Shown here: piece by piece, positions 26,366 through 35,002 of the stretch | Layout of the letters: each line of letters begins with the position of its first letter | How positions within the stretch are numbered: position 1 is the stretch's first letter | Source of the DNA: PRDV01 sp963710865 | GTDB lineage: Bacteria > Babelota > Babeliae > Babelales > Babelaceae | Length of the DNA stretch: 64,000 nt | Assembly (NCBI GenBank): GCA_963710865.1 | Contig: CAVQBR010000002.1 | Location: 1,302,001-1,366,000 of the forward strand | Direction of reading: 5' to 3' | Notes under the pieces: generated by a model | What the model was told of the DNA's origin: nothing | Database searches by the model: none | What the model saw: only the letters and a program-made list of their open reading frames with translations | Translations under genes and position numbers: made by a program

Positions 26366-27665
26366 TTGCTTAAACTGACAGTCCGCCCCTAAAAATAGGA
26401 AAGCACATATGTCTGTTAAGGTTAAAGTTATCATGAATGCGCGCGAAAGAGAACAGCCATTTATTTTGCAAAATTGCTGGCAGGAGAAATTACACAAAGG
26501 AAGCCGGTCAAATACTTGGGATGACGAGACGCTGGATAAGCACTAAATTTAAGCGCTTTCGTGAGCAGGGCCTGCAGGCCTTACACATAAAGATCGAGGC
26601 AGGCTCGCGGCTAACCGCAAGAGAAGTTTGGAATCTTATATCGGAATCTTATAATAGAATTACTGAGCACAGCTTGGAAAGATTTCGGTCCCACGTTTAC
26701 TTCTGAAAAGCGCTTGCAGTACTAGATACGAATCAGCAAAGAAAAGGTCCGTCAGATAATGAAGGAAGAGAAATTATGGGAAGCAAGCGGAAGAAAGCCA
26801 AAGCATCGAAGAAGACGCCTAGCAAAGCCCTTCTTGGCCCTCATGCTTCAACTCGATGGATCGCGGCATGATTGGTTTGAGGGTCGTGCTGCACAATGCG
26901 CATTGTTAATTTATCTAGATGATGCTACGAGTCGTTTCATGTAGCTTGAATTTGTAAAGAGTGAATTTTTGCGTGATATAGCTAATGCAACGCGCCATTA
27001 TTTTGATGTGCATGGTTTGCCAGTTTCCTTTTATATCGATAACGGCAGCGTTTTTAATGTTAACTCACGTAATTCTAATCAAGAAAGTCTAACTCAATTT
27101 GAAAGAGCTATGGCTGAATTAGACATTCAAATGATTTATGCGTAGTCCCCAAGCTAAAGGACGGGTAGAGCGCGCAAACAGGACGTTGCAAGATCGGCTC
27201 GTAAAAGAGATGCGATTGACGGAAGCATGGCTCCAGGTGGGAGATTTTATATCATGACAGCAGCTTCAGAAGGCAATGTCCATAAATTATGTGCCGAATA
27301 TGATCTTGATAATATGCTCTGTATGAAGGCTACTCGCATTGTAATAAATGATTTTACAATAAGCTATAATCATCACGTTTTTCAGATAGACAAAAGGCAA
27401 CCAGTACGAATAAGGGGCAAGGATAGAGTGATGGCAGCATAACGATTCATTTCAAAGAATTTATGTTAAGTCATACTGAGATCCCTGCAGATAACCTAAG
27501 GCCTGTGGATCACGTTGAATGGGAAAGGAAGCGTGAAAAGCAAGGAACACTGCAATCTCAGTAGACCACTATAAAGCGGGCGCTTAGAAAAGCTCCCTCA
27601 TAGCGCCCGGAACCCTTGTGGAGCATTAACCATCTATTAACATATAGGACGTCAGTTTAGCAATT
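26366..27665 (+). mobile_element. Decayed insertion sequence, ISNCY/IS1202-like
   Basis: Imperfect terminal inverted repeats bracket a broken transposase. The left end has TTGCTTAAACTGACAGTCC (about 26367-26384); the right end, read inward, has TTGCTAAACTGACGTCC (about 27647-27663). The enclosed transposase has several stops and frame shifts, so the element cannot move by itself. Total length about 1.3 kb. No short target duplication was found directly at its ends. Confidence 0.75.
26409..27564 (+). pseudogene. Transposase remnant (ISNCY/IS1202-type DDE)
   Basis: The transposase is spread over several frames. It has an N-terminal helix-turn-helix part (KEAGQILGMTRRWIS). The first catalytic stretch is LMLQLDGSRHDWFEGR, then LIYLDDATSRFM with an in-frame stop. 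VSFYIDNGSVFNVNS follows with TQFERAMAELDI. SPQAKGRVERANRTLQDRLV with the catalytic Glu is in another frame, and the C-terminal TISYNHHVFQI is in a third. The order and motifs match ISNCY-type DDE transposases. At least four lesions are present, so it is non-functional. Confidence 0.85.
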
Positions 27666-27699
27666 GGTTCGCAACTATTGAATAAAAAAAGGGGCTTGT

Positions 27700-27834
27700 A
27701 TGCGAGAAAATGAACAAGCGAAATGTTCTAAAAACTGGAAGTTATTACTTTGCATCCTTGACAAGGCAATTAACGATGATAATTTTAAAGAAGAAGATAT
27801 TAACGTAATGTACATTCATTGGGAGAGGATATGA
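27700..27834 (+). CDS. Small ORF (44 aa) coupled to membrane protein
   Basis: An ATG at 27700 follows AAAAAGGGGC and opens a 44-codon frame (MRENEQAKCSKNWKLLLCIL, then AINDDNFKEEDINVMYIHWE). It ends in TGA at 27832-27834, which overlaps the next gene's ATG as ATGA. The overlap, the ribosome-binding site and the protein-like composition support a real small gene. It is soluble and mildly acidic at its end. No family was recognised. Confidence 0.55.
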   Translation: MRENEQAKCSKNWKLLLCILDKAINDDNFKEEDINVMYIHWERI

Positions 27835-28607
27835 AGAATTACATTTTAGCAATAAGTCTTTTTCTTGCCAATCACGCGCAGCTAGTAGCGATAGAAGACT
27901 CTTTAGTTAAAGAGTCTCTGCCAATGCGAGTTAGATTAATGGATATAGTAATGAAGGGTGCGCCATTAGGCATTGCATTAAGGCTAGCGGCTCAAATGCA
28001 TCAATTTACTAGTCATGAAACAATGACCAACCTAGTTCAATCTCTAAATCGAGTAACACTGGAAGATCTTAAAGCTTATCCTATGCAGTGTGAACTAATT
28101 TATTCCGTAATAATAAGTTTTCTTCTTACCTATGGGATTGGGCAAATAGCGGAGCTTCTGGTAACGGTTCCCTGTCGTTGGTTAGCAGATATTTATCCAG
28201 ATCTGTCCCCTGTCCTTGTGAATTGCGTCAGTTTGGCGACTGCAGTGACGATATATGCGCTAAGCCAAGAGATATTCCAGCCTTCGGGATCATGTTTTAA
28301 CGCAATAATTGGTCCCAGTTACGGAAAGCACATCATACGTCATTGCGATACGTATCGAAATATTTCAAAACCGCTAGAATATGGGACAGACGTTACCTAT
28401 CCTTGGTGTGCTGATAAAGCTGTATTGCTGAGTTTATTTGCGTTTTGGTCGGCGCATAGCATTAATACGTTCTTACGCCATCGGTTCTATAAGGATAGAA
28501 GATGTTCTGCAGCACAATTTACTGTTATGGGCTTTTTGCTCACAGCGGTGGTTGTGATCAGTTATCAGACGGAGCTACAGAAAAGGGCTTCACGTTATGC
28601 AAATTAA
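27831..28607 (+). CDS. Membrane protein of unknown function, 258 aa
   Basis: The start is placed at the ATG at 27831, with GGGAG 5-8 bp upstream and ATGA coupling to the 44-aa ORF. An N-terminal signal-like helix (YILAISLFLANHAQLVAI) is followed by hydrophobic segments near residues 87-112, 130-145, 195-215 and 230-245. Several cysteines lie in the soluble loops (GSCFNAII, RHCDTY, PWCADK). No family was recognised. It lies between the IS remnant and the second lepA-head repeat, so it may be cargo acquired with the insertion. Confidence 0.6.
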   Translation: MKNYILAISLFLANHAQLVAIEDSLVKESLPMRVRLMDIVMKGAPLGIALRLAAQMHQFTSHETMTNLVQSLNRVTLEDLKAYPMQCELIYSVIISFLLTYGIGQIAELLVTVPCRWLADIYPDLSPVLVNCVSLATAVTIYALSQEIFQPSGSCFNAIIGPSYGKHIIRHCDTYRNISKPLEYGTDVTYPWCADKAVLLSLFAFWSAHSINTFLRHRFYKDRRCSAAQFTVMGFLLTAVVVISYQTELQKRASRYAN

Positions 28608-28640
28608 AAGCATTTTTCTGGAATTCTGAAGACGAAGTCC

Positions 28641-28701
28641 TTTTTTTCCGGTCCATAGAGCTTTTCTGAAATGGTGTCGACGTCAAGCTTTTATCTAAAT
28701 A
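28641..28701 (+). repeat. lepA-head direct repeat, copy 2
   Basis: The displaced copy of 25971-26031: 51 bp identical (28651-28701) plus ten with one difference. It contains the lepA start codons but no lepA coding sequence follows. The bases beyond 28701 differ from those beyond 26031. Confidence 0.95.
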
Positions 28702-28869
28702 CGAGAGTTTGGGTGTGATTAAAACTGTTACCTAATTTAAAATAGGTGGTTGTTTTGTTCGAGTATTATTTGGCAATATATCTGATCGAGATTGCTCGCT
28801 CTTCTAGCTCGCAAGTTAAGCGTGGATTCAGCATTATCCCTATTTCACCCGGCACCTGGAAGGTTCATC

Positions 28870-29100
28870 CATCTTTGAATAACTGATCTATACACAGGAG
28901 AAGCTTGTAATTTAGAGACCTTTAAATAGTGCCGGTTGCCTTCAAAAAAAATAACTTGTGGTAATGAGTTTCCCAAAATGTCGGCCAAGAGATAACATAA
29001 ACATACAGAGTCTATCATTGGTAATTGGAAATCTTCTCAGTCCTGGATGTTCCTATTTTTTTAAACCGATACCGACGCGGAATTCTCGAGGTATTATTTT
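28870..29100 (-). pseudogene. Relic of a DUF1703-type AAA-ATPase N-terminus
   Basis: Read leftward in shifting frames, this stretch gives MRKIIPREFRVGIGLKKI, then LSLGRHFGKLITTSYFF and EGNRHYLK. These parallel the family's N-terminus (PIGVSDFKK), its ATP-binding RPRRFGKSL and its LFEGNRELFK. Only the first hundred or so residues are left, with at least two frame changes and stops. It would be the third member of the family in the window. The alignment is by eye and short. Confidence 0.4.
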
Positions 29101-29150
29101 GCGCATATTTTTCAAGTCAGGTCGCATTGAAATTGTAAGTCTACGCTTAA

Positions 29151-30068
29151 CTAAAGTTCCATAATATAAGTATTGATTTCTTTGATAACACTGGAAATGC
29201 CGGTGGGTAGGTCTAATGTATGACCTACGTCTTGCAACTCACTTAAATGGTTGGTCCAAAAGACTTGTAGCTGTACTAATTTAGTTTCTTCAAGTTCTAT
29301 TGCCTGGAAAGCAAGATTGTTGTTTTGGAAGGTTTGAGAAATTGATTCTTTAAGAGCACGCTTATTAATCGACTTTGGCTCTCTGATTAATAAGAGGATG
29401 TCATGAAAGTCTTTCATGCGCGTATTGTTTTCCCCTTTTTTTACCATAGTTACAAGCTTTTCGGCAAAAATTGTTTCTGGAGGGTAGACAAGTAATGATA
29501 TTTCTCGCTCAAACAAAGGTTTACCTCGATAATGCGATAATATGAGTTTGTAATCTCGTGAGTTGGCCTTGTCATCGGGGACTACGTCTATTTGAATTGT
29601 GTCTCGCATGCCGTCGAAAAGTACTTCTAAAGCTATTCGAAAACCAGAATAAGGCATATCGGGGGTTTCTAATCGTATAAGCTTTTTGATAGAAAACGTA
29701 AAGCCATCATCTAACTTTTCGTCTATAATATCGTTGATTGCTGATTGAATTTGTTCACGTATATTGAGCTCTTTAAGGGAAAAGTCTAAATCTTTAGTTT
29801 CTCGCCTGAGCTCTAAGTAACAAGATAGTAAAAAGCCTCCTTTTAATATGAATTTGTCCGCATGTTTGGACTGAGAAAGGCGAGATAAAAAACGTTCAAA
29901 AAGAAGACGCTTCCAGCAATCATTGAAAGTTATATTTTTTTCTTGTGCGATGCTGTGTAATCGATCTTTTAATGCTTGTTGGTTTATGTTAGCGCCATTT
30001 CCAGATAAGGTGAAATATTTACATTTAGTTTGCGTGCATATTCTGAAAGCTTTTTGAGATTTAGGCAA
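29151..30068 (-). CDS. abiEii: AbiEii/AbiGii-family nucleotidyltransferase toxin
   Basis: A 305-residue protein with the AbiEii nucleotidyltransferase core: FILKGGFLLSCYLELRRETKDLDFS has the K-G-G turn and D-x-D metal site. Further features are IQIDVVPDD, PPETIFAEKLVTMVKKGE and RMKDFHDILLL. In type IV toxin-antitoxin systems AbiEii modifies its targets with nucleotides and AbiEi represses the operon. The ATG at 30068 overlaps abiEi by 85 bp. No closer ATG, GTG or TTG exists in frame; only an ATA overlapping the abiEi stop does, so the true start is uncertain. Confidence 0.85.
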   Translation of the reverse strand: MPKSQKAFRICTQTKCKYFTLSGNGANINQQALKDRLHSIAQEKNITFNDCWKRLLFERFLSRLSQSKHADKFILKGGFLLSCYLELRRETKDLDFSLKELNIREQIQSAINDIIDEKLDDGFTFSIKKLIRLETPDMPYSGFRIALEVLFDGMRDTIQIDVVPDDKANSRDYKLILSHYRGKPLFEREISLLVYPPETIFAEKLVTMVKKGENNTRMKDFHDILLLIREPKSINKRALKESISQTFQNNNLAFQAIELEETKLVQLQVFWTNHLSELQDVGHTLDLPTGISSVIKEINTYIMEL

Positions 30069-30586
30069 TCTGTGATATCTTCAGGTTTAAGCGCCATCTG
30101 TAGTGCTTTTATCGCAGTCTCTCTGCTGAGTAGGCGAAATGCATCAATGATTGTTCGCTCTTTGTCAAAAATAGGAATGCGTACACCTTTAATATTAATT
30201 TCAGTTCTGCCTAGGTCGTAATTACGCAGTCTAACTATTCTTATAAGGCCTCTTTTTTTGATACTCGTGTTATGTGAAACTGCAATCCAATGCCTTCTTG
30301 GTATTTGCTCTGTAATATCATATATATCAAGAGCAGAAATGAGACAAACAGTTCCACCTGGGACTGAATGAACGGCATCAATAAGATCTTCCCATTTAAA
30401 TGTATCAATGGGGTAGTTGTAGCTCATTGCCTGATAAATGCCACGACTTAGTCGTTTCAGTTTTCCTGATTCAATATAATGGTTGATGAGCGCAGATGAG
30501 ACGCCATGTTCTCGGGCCTCTTGAGCTGTGAAAGAAGTCTTTGATAGTAGCGGGGCAAGGTTTTTAAAGTTCTTTGAAGATTTCAT
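29984..30586 (-). CDS. abiEi: AbiEi-family antitoxin/repressor
   Basis: A 200-residue protein starting at the ATG at 30586 after GAGGTG. The N-terminal winged helix is typical of AbiEi: LLSKTSFTAQEAREHGVSSA, then INHYIESGKLKRLSRGIYQ. The C-terminal antitoxin part has RIVRLRNYDLGRTE and FDKERTIIDAFRL. It should bind its own promoter and counter AbiEii. Three decayed copies of the promoter plus the first about 30 codons lie upstream. Confidence 0.87.
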   Translation of the reverse strand: MKSSKNFKNLAPLLSKTSFTAQEAREHGVSSALINHYIESGKLKRLSRGIYQAMSYNYPIDTFKWEDLIDAVHSVPGGTVCLISALDIYDITEQIPRRHWIAVSHNTSIKKRGLIRIVRLRNYDLGRTEINIKGVRIPIFDKERTIIDAFRLLSRETAIKALQMALKPEDITDCLNLKKLSEYARKLNVNISPYLEMALT

Positions 30587-30602
30587 AATACACCTCACTA
30601 TA

Positions 30603-30631
30603 AATTTAGCATTAACGCCCAAAAATGTCAA
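30603..30631 (-). promoter_or_regulatory. abiE promoter
   Basis: On the minus strand, a perfect TTGACA (30626-30631), a 17-bp spacer and TAAATT (30603-30608), 17 bp before the abiEi start codon. The upstream half is the prototype of the decayed repeats further right. Confidence 0.75.
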
Positions 30632-30858
30632 ATGGGTTTTGGTGTTAAGTTTTAAGTATGCTCGTAGGACGTAGGGCCTTGATGATGAATTAACTCTGTT
30701 ATGCTAATCAAGATGACATATCTGCGTATTTTTCATCTTTTACAATGAATACGTCTAGTGGCTGGCTCAAGAAGCTCTGATTGAACAGTGTGAGCAAGCA
30801 TGTGCCTGGCATCAAGCGTCTGCATGAATGAACATATCTAGCTTGGCTGGGCACAGGC

Positions 30859-30995
30859 AATTTAGCTGTGAACGAAGCATTGGATAACATTTTGTGAGGC
30901 TATAGAAAGTGTTTTGCTTTGCATGATGGCTAGATCGTTAACTTAATATAAACACCCAGAAATGAGAAGTGGGCCTTCATGTTAAATTCCCTAAT
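30859..30995 (-). repeat. Decayed abiE head, copy 2
   Basis: On the minus strand it carries a segment like the abiE promoter (CATTTCTGGGTGTT) and, about 97 bp on, a frame reading LSNASFTAKLPVPSQAR. This parallels LLSKTSFTAQEAREHG of AbiEi. Confidence 0.6.
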
Positions 30996-31096
30996 TGATG
31001 TTAGTAGTTTTTAGCAATCATTGCAGACCGAGACCAAAGATTGCCTTCGTCCCTGATGATTGCTTACTTTGCTTGTTGGAGAATCAACTCGTGCTT

Positions 31097-31230
31097 CTTT
31101 TGCTGTGAACGGAGCATTTGATAATATTCTGCAAGACTAGTCAAAATGTTTTGCCCATTGCATGATGCGCGTTGCTTAACTTAACGTCAACACCCAGAAA
31201 TGAAAAGTGGGACTTGATTTTAAGTTTGTG
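31097..31230 (-). repeat. Decayed abiE head, copy 3
   Basis: The same organisation. The promoter-like segment (TTTCTGGGTGTTGACGTTAA) is followed about 100 bp on by LSNAPFTAKEARVDSPTS, the best-preserved match to AbiEi residues around 12-30. It starts about 240 bp from copy 2. Confidence 0.65.
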
Positions 31231-31340
31231 ATTGATACGTTAGGTTTACCATTTAGTACAGGTTTCTAAGGCTTTTCATGCGGATCAAATGTTGGGATTT
31301 GGGCTCTGAGGCTTCAAAGTGTCGCGCTTTTAGAAAGGAT

Positions 31341-31480
31341 AGCCTGACGTTTTTGAGGCGAATGAAGCATTTGATGACACTGTTCAAAGTTATTGATAAT
31401 GTTTTTCCGATTGTCTGGCGTGCCTCGACTTGACTTAACTTCAACACCCAGCGACGAAAAGCTTTGACTTTAAATTGGGT
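31341..31480 (-). repeat. Decayed abiE head, copy 4
   Basis: The most diverged copy. GCTGGGTGTTGAAGTTAAG stands at the promoter position, then SNASFASKTSG about 100 bp on. It lies about 250 bp from copy 3. Confidence 0.5.
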
Positions 31481-32081
31481 TGATAATAGTAGCTTTTGAA
31501 ATCATTGCAAACATCTCTGGCGGCTATTCTTTGTACATAAATTTGCGTTGTGCTGCATGCTGGCAACGCTTCATAATTAGAGCTAACCTGTCCTGGTGGA
31601 GTTGCGCATTGTCACCAAAGCTCTAAGATGGCGGGTCTAGAGTCTTCATCATACATGGCTTGGGAGTCGAAGTACTTGAGGCGAAGTTTATTTGTGTTGG
31701 GCCATATGGAGCAGTCTTGATCCAATGATCCTGCCTTCAACTAGCCACAAAATTAAAATTCCGATTTTGGGGCCAATTTTATTGATTATTTTTTTGGCAC
31801 CAAAATCGGTTTTCTGGATTTGAGGAGACCTAGGGCGGCCTAAATACTTTTCAATACGTCCCGTGTTGATTCATGTTAAAGGCGCAACTGATGCAGTTAT
31901 TGAGAGCGAATTCTTTGTGAAGATTGTAGATTCCGCGCAATTCCGAGAGTTATCGGTAAAGTAAGAGCTGATTCTAGCTTTTAGACTGCTTCTCATTTTA
32001 ATCTGCTGCACATTAAAATGATCTGTGAGTCGCACTTTCAGACTTATTTTTTGTCAAAGTCTTGGGCTTCGAGCAATGAGA
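31481..32081. other. Non-coding stretch with an inverted repeat
   Basis: 600 bp without a supported gene. The only notable structure is an inverted repeat: CCGATTTTGGGGCCAA (31761-31776) and TTGGCACCAAAATCGG (31794-31809), 15 of 16 pairs, separated by an AT-rich loop. Confidence 0.45.
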
Positions 32082-33758
32082 TTAGCTTTGGTTTGATTTT
32101 ACTAGTACGGCTTTGCCTTTGATAGCAATGCCGTACTTCAAGCTGCGAGTAATGCCTTTTGCGCGGAGTGCCTGATCATATTGTTTTCCATCTATCTGTT
32201 GTAAAGCCTCCTCAGCAGCATCTTCCAAGCTTTTCCTTGTGCCGGACGTAGCCTTTTTAAATTCGAGGATAATGCCAGGCAAGCTTCTAGTGTGAGGAGT
32301 AAGCATAATGTCATATCGGCCATAACCACTCTCGCGATTGGAGTCAATTTGATATTCATTACCGAGGGATATGAGCATTCCAAGGACAAAGAGGTGATAG
32401 CTTTTTTCTGCTTCTGTATCGGTAATATCATGTATGCTGACCGTATTAATAACAAACTCGCTCAGAAGCTTTTCGAACGTGGGTGCATTTCCTTCAAGCA
32501 TAGCTCGTATCATAGCTGCTTGTTTAAGTGGAACCAAGGATTTGTTGAAAATACTCTGTATTAGATTGCCGTAAATAAGCTGAATTTCTTTGTTGGGGAT
32601 TCTAAGTAAGCATATGTCTCTTCCTTCGACGATTTCATGTTTAGAAAACGTAACATATCCTGTAAACAGGAGAATGCTCCAGAGGAGGACTGAATCCTCA
32701 TGTACTTCGGGAAATATGCAGGCCTCTTTGATTTCTTGTTTTACTTCCCCGCCCGTTAAAAGTGTCTCAAGTTCTCCTTTAACTGCGTCATCAGCGTTTG
32801 TGATTAAATTTGCTACGAGGGCATTTTCGCTTGTATTAACCCAATAAGGTTTGAGATCACCCATTTCGAAGACACAATTTAAGAGTGACCAGGGATTGTA
32901 AAGAGCGATTGGGCCGCAATGGTAACTGTTGTACCAATTTTTGATATCAGTTTTGCTGTTTTCAAGCTGCGCTTCTCTAAGTAAGAGATCGACCTCCTCA
33001 TCTGTAAAACCAAATTTGTCGGCAGCATGAGAACTCAAGAGTGAGAATACACCTATGTTATTAAGCCCCGAAAATATCCCCTCTTTTGCTGTTCGCAATA
33101 TGCCGGTTAAGAATCCACGATGTAAAGAGCTGTTATCCTTTAAGACAGCTGTTAACAGTGACCGAACAAGCTGGGTCATTGGCTTGTAATAGCCACTCAT
33201 ATGTGCTTCGTGAATCGGAGTGTCATATTCATCGATCAGAACGATTACTTTTTGCTGGTAATATCGGTGCAGGAGCTCGGTAAGGAACTGAAGGCTGGTA
33301 TTAATTTCTTCGTCCGAGGCAACGTTGTTGACGATATTGCTAAATTCTTGAGGCTCATTTGCGATCAGTATTCCTGAATCGAGAAGATAGAAATGGCGCT
33401 TGAATTCTTTAGCGATCACCTTGCGCATCATGCGAGATGCTTTCTTAAATGTTGCTTCTTTAATATCCTTGAAACTCAGAAAGATAACTGGAAATTGACC
33501 TTGCAGAGCTTGGTATTCAGGCTTGTGCCAAATGTAAGTTTGAAAAAAAAGTGAAGCATGAGATTCGGTACTTTTTTCAAAGAAGTAGCGGAGCATTGAT
33601 AGATTGAGTGTTTTGCCGAAGCGTCGTGGGCGCGGTATTAAAATGACTTCTTGAGAGGCAGCCCAGAGATCTTCGATGAGCAACGTCTTATCGATATAAA
33701 AATAGTTCTCTTCAATGACCTTTTTAAAATCACTCACGCCTATAGGTAATTTTTTCAT
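32082..33758 (-). CDS. AAA-ATPase/PD-(D/E)XK nuclease superfamily protein, intact
   Basis: A 558-residue member of the DUF1703-type family. The N-terminus is LPIGVSDFKKVIEENYFYID. The ATP-binding loop is IPRPRRFGKTLNLSML (about residues 40-55) and Walker B is VIVLIDEYDTPIH. The middle helical part includes GFTDEEVDLLL and a WYNSYHCG segment. The C-terminal nuclease core has GYGRYDIMLTP and IILEFKKA, with D and E-x-K in place. All motifs are complete, so it may be active. A TTGATA/GATAAT pair and GAAGGT lie upstream. Role unknown; selfish or defence-linked is an inference. Confidence 0.85.
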   Translation of the reverse strand: MKKLPIGVSDFKKVIEENYFYIDKTLLIEDLWAASQEVILIPRPRRFGKTLNLSMLRYFFEKSTESHASLFFQTYIWHKPEYQALQGQFPVIFLSFKDIKEATFKKASRMMRKVIAKEFKRHFYLLDSGILIANEPQEFSNIVNNVASDEEINTSLQFLTELLHRYYQQKVIVLIDEYDTPIHEAHMSGYYKPMTQLVRSLLTAVLKDNSSLHRGFLTGILRTAKEGIFSGLNNIGVFSLLSSHAADKFGFTDEEVDLLLREAQLENSKTDIKNWYNSYHCGPIALYNPWSLLNCVFEMGDLKPYWVNTSENALVANLITNADDAVKGELETLLTGGEVKQEIKEACIFPEVHEDSVLLWSILLFTGYVTFSKHEIVEGRDICLLRIPNKEIQLIYGNLIQSIFNKSLVPLKQAAMIRAMLEGNAPTFEKLLSEFVINTVSIHDITDTEAEKSYHLFVLGMLISLGNEYQIDSNRESGYGRYDIMLTPHTRSLPGIILEFKKATSGTRKSLEDAAEEALQQIDGKQYDQALRAKGITRSLKYGIAIKGKAVLVKSNQS

Positions 33759-34177
33759 GGCATAGGACCTTCATTTGGATTATCCATTGTAATACTAGCC
33801 TATCAAACTTATTCCTAAATGCAAATCTTTCGATCAAATGGAGTCTTCTAAAAAGGTGTTCTGTTATCAGCAGAGAGTTTGCACGATTTTGATGAAAACT
33901 CATTTAAAGTGCACTCTGAGTCGCAGATTCAAGTGCTTAGAGTATTTTCTTGATTAAGCGCCATCAGGCGCAAGTTGTCCTCATTTGACCTCCAGTTGCG
34001 CTATAAGGATAGTCTTGATGAAATCGTACGTAAGATTGGGATGAGCCTCTATGATTTGACCAATCACCAATGGCTGTCGAGCGAACGTAAAGAAAATGTC
34101 ATAAGTATTGATGTGCGTTCCGGTGATAACATGGACTACCGTTTTTTTTGAGCGGCAGTCCTGATTTTCTTGTTCGA
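33759..34177. other. Intergenic stretch, nothing beyond a promoter
   Basis: About 420 bp. Next to the ATPase start it holds a probable leftward promoter (TTGATA, 16 bp, GATAAT). The remainder has no supported gene. Confidence 0.4.
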
Positions 34178-34690
34178 TTATGCTACAGGTTCAGCATCTG
34201 CTGGTTTCGCGGCTGTTGCTTCATCTTCAGGGATTGATAGTATGATTAGTTCAATGCCGTCGCTATCTTCAAGCATGATCGCTTTAATAGTATCATCACC
34301 CTTCGGTATAATAGCTCCGATTGTGTTATCGTCATTTTTTGCAACTCGTTTACTGTTTGCGCCAACGACGTAGAGATGTTGGTCTACTGCGTTTGCTATG
34401 AGTACTCGATTGCTCGGCCAGTCAAAAGATGCCCCTTGGCTTTCAGGATAGCTTGGAGCGAATGCGCTTTCGTCACATACCAGAATTAATGAGATGATTC
34501 CATCTGAGGATAAAGTGAGATTTGAATTGTGTGCAAGAATGCTTTCTGGATTGATTGCGGTTCCGCGGTTTGTTTGCGCAAAGACTACGAGGTTTTTACC
34601 AGTTTGGTTGCTGATTATAAGGTCGTTTGCCAAAACACAGTTCAGGACGAGTGATGCTGTGGCTAAGCTGAGAAGCAAAGAAAGTTTCAT
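34178..34690 (-). CDS. Exported protein of unknown function, 170 aa
   Basis: A signal peptide (MKLSLLLSLATASLVLNCVL) is followed by a beta-rich soluble region with the start LIISNQTGKNLVVFAQTNRG and an acidic Ala/Pro/Glu-rich tail. AAGGAA precedes the ATG, and an extended-type TATACT (minus strand, 34730-34735) lies about 40 bp upstream. No family was recognised. Confidence 0.68.
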   Translation of the reverse strand: MKLSLLLSLATASLVLNCVLANDLIISNQTGKNLVVFAQTNRGTAINPESILAHNSNLTLSSDGIISLILVCDESAFAPSYPESQGASFDWPSNRVLIANAVDQHLYVVGANSKRVAKNDDNTIGAIIPKGDDTIKAIMLEDSDGIELIILSIPEDEATAAKPADAEPVA

Positions 34691-35002
34691 AAGATTCCTT
34701 TTTTTTGTAAATAAGTTAATAGTCTAAGGTAGTATACAATGCCAAACAAAAGACTCAAGTACTGAAGATGCTCAGTTCTTTTAAAGTGAGCTTGTCAAAA
34801 TTGCTTCATTGCACTACGCTGAACTGGAGTTAAAGACAGTAAATAAGATGCTTTAGAGATGAAGTGCAACGATTGAAAAGCATTTACGTGCCTTTACTTA
34901 ATATCTCTTATGCAGGCTGTTCACCGTGGGCGAAAGTGCTGCAGTTTATTGGATCCAGGCATGAACTTAGAATATTATCCCTTTAACCTATAAGGAGAAG
35001 CT
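34691..35002. other. Divergent intergenic region
   Basis: About 310 bp between two divergent genes. It contains the leftward TATACT at 34730 and, at its right end, the ribosome-binding site AAGGAG for the VOC-family gene. No gene seen. Confidence 0.4.

Noticed and set aside
28641..28701. Ordinary IS target-site duplication
   Set aside because: The repeat is over 50 bp and does not abut the inverted ends of the IS remnant, which lie hundreds of bases inside.
29981..29987. ATA as start codon of abiEii
   Set aside because: It overlaps the abiEi stop attractively, but ATA starts are extremely rare; the ATG at 30068 is kept with a note.
30859..31480. Type III toxin-antitoxin RNA repeats
   Set aside because: The units are about 240 bp, degenerate and contain decayed abiEi codons, unlike the short regular repeats of type III antitoxin RNAs.
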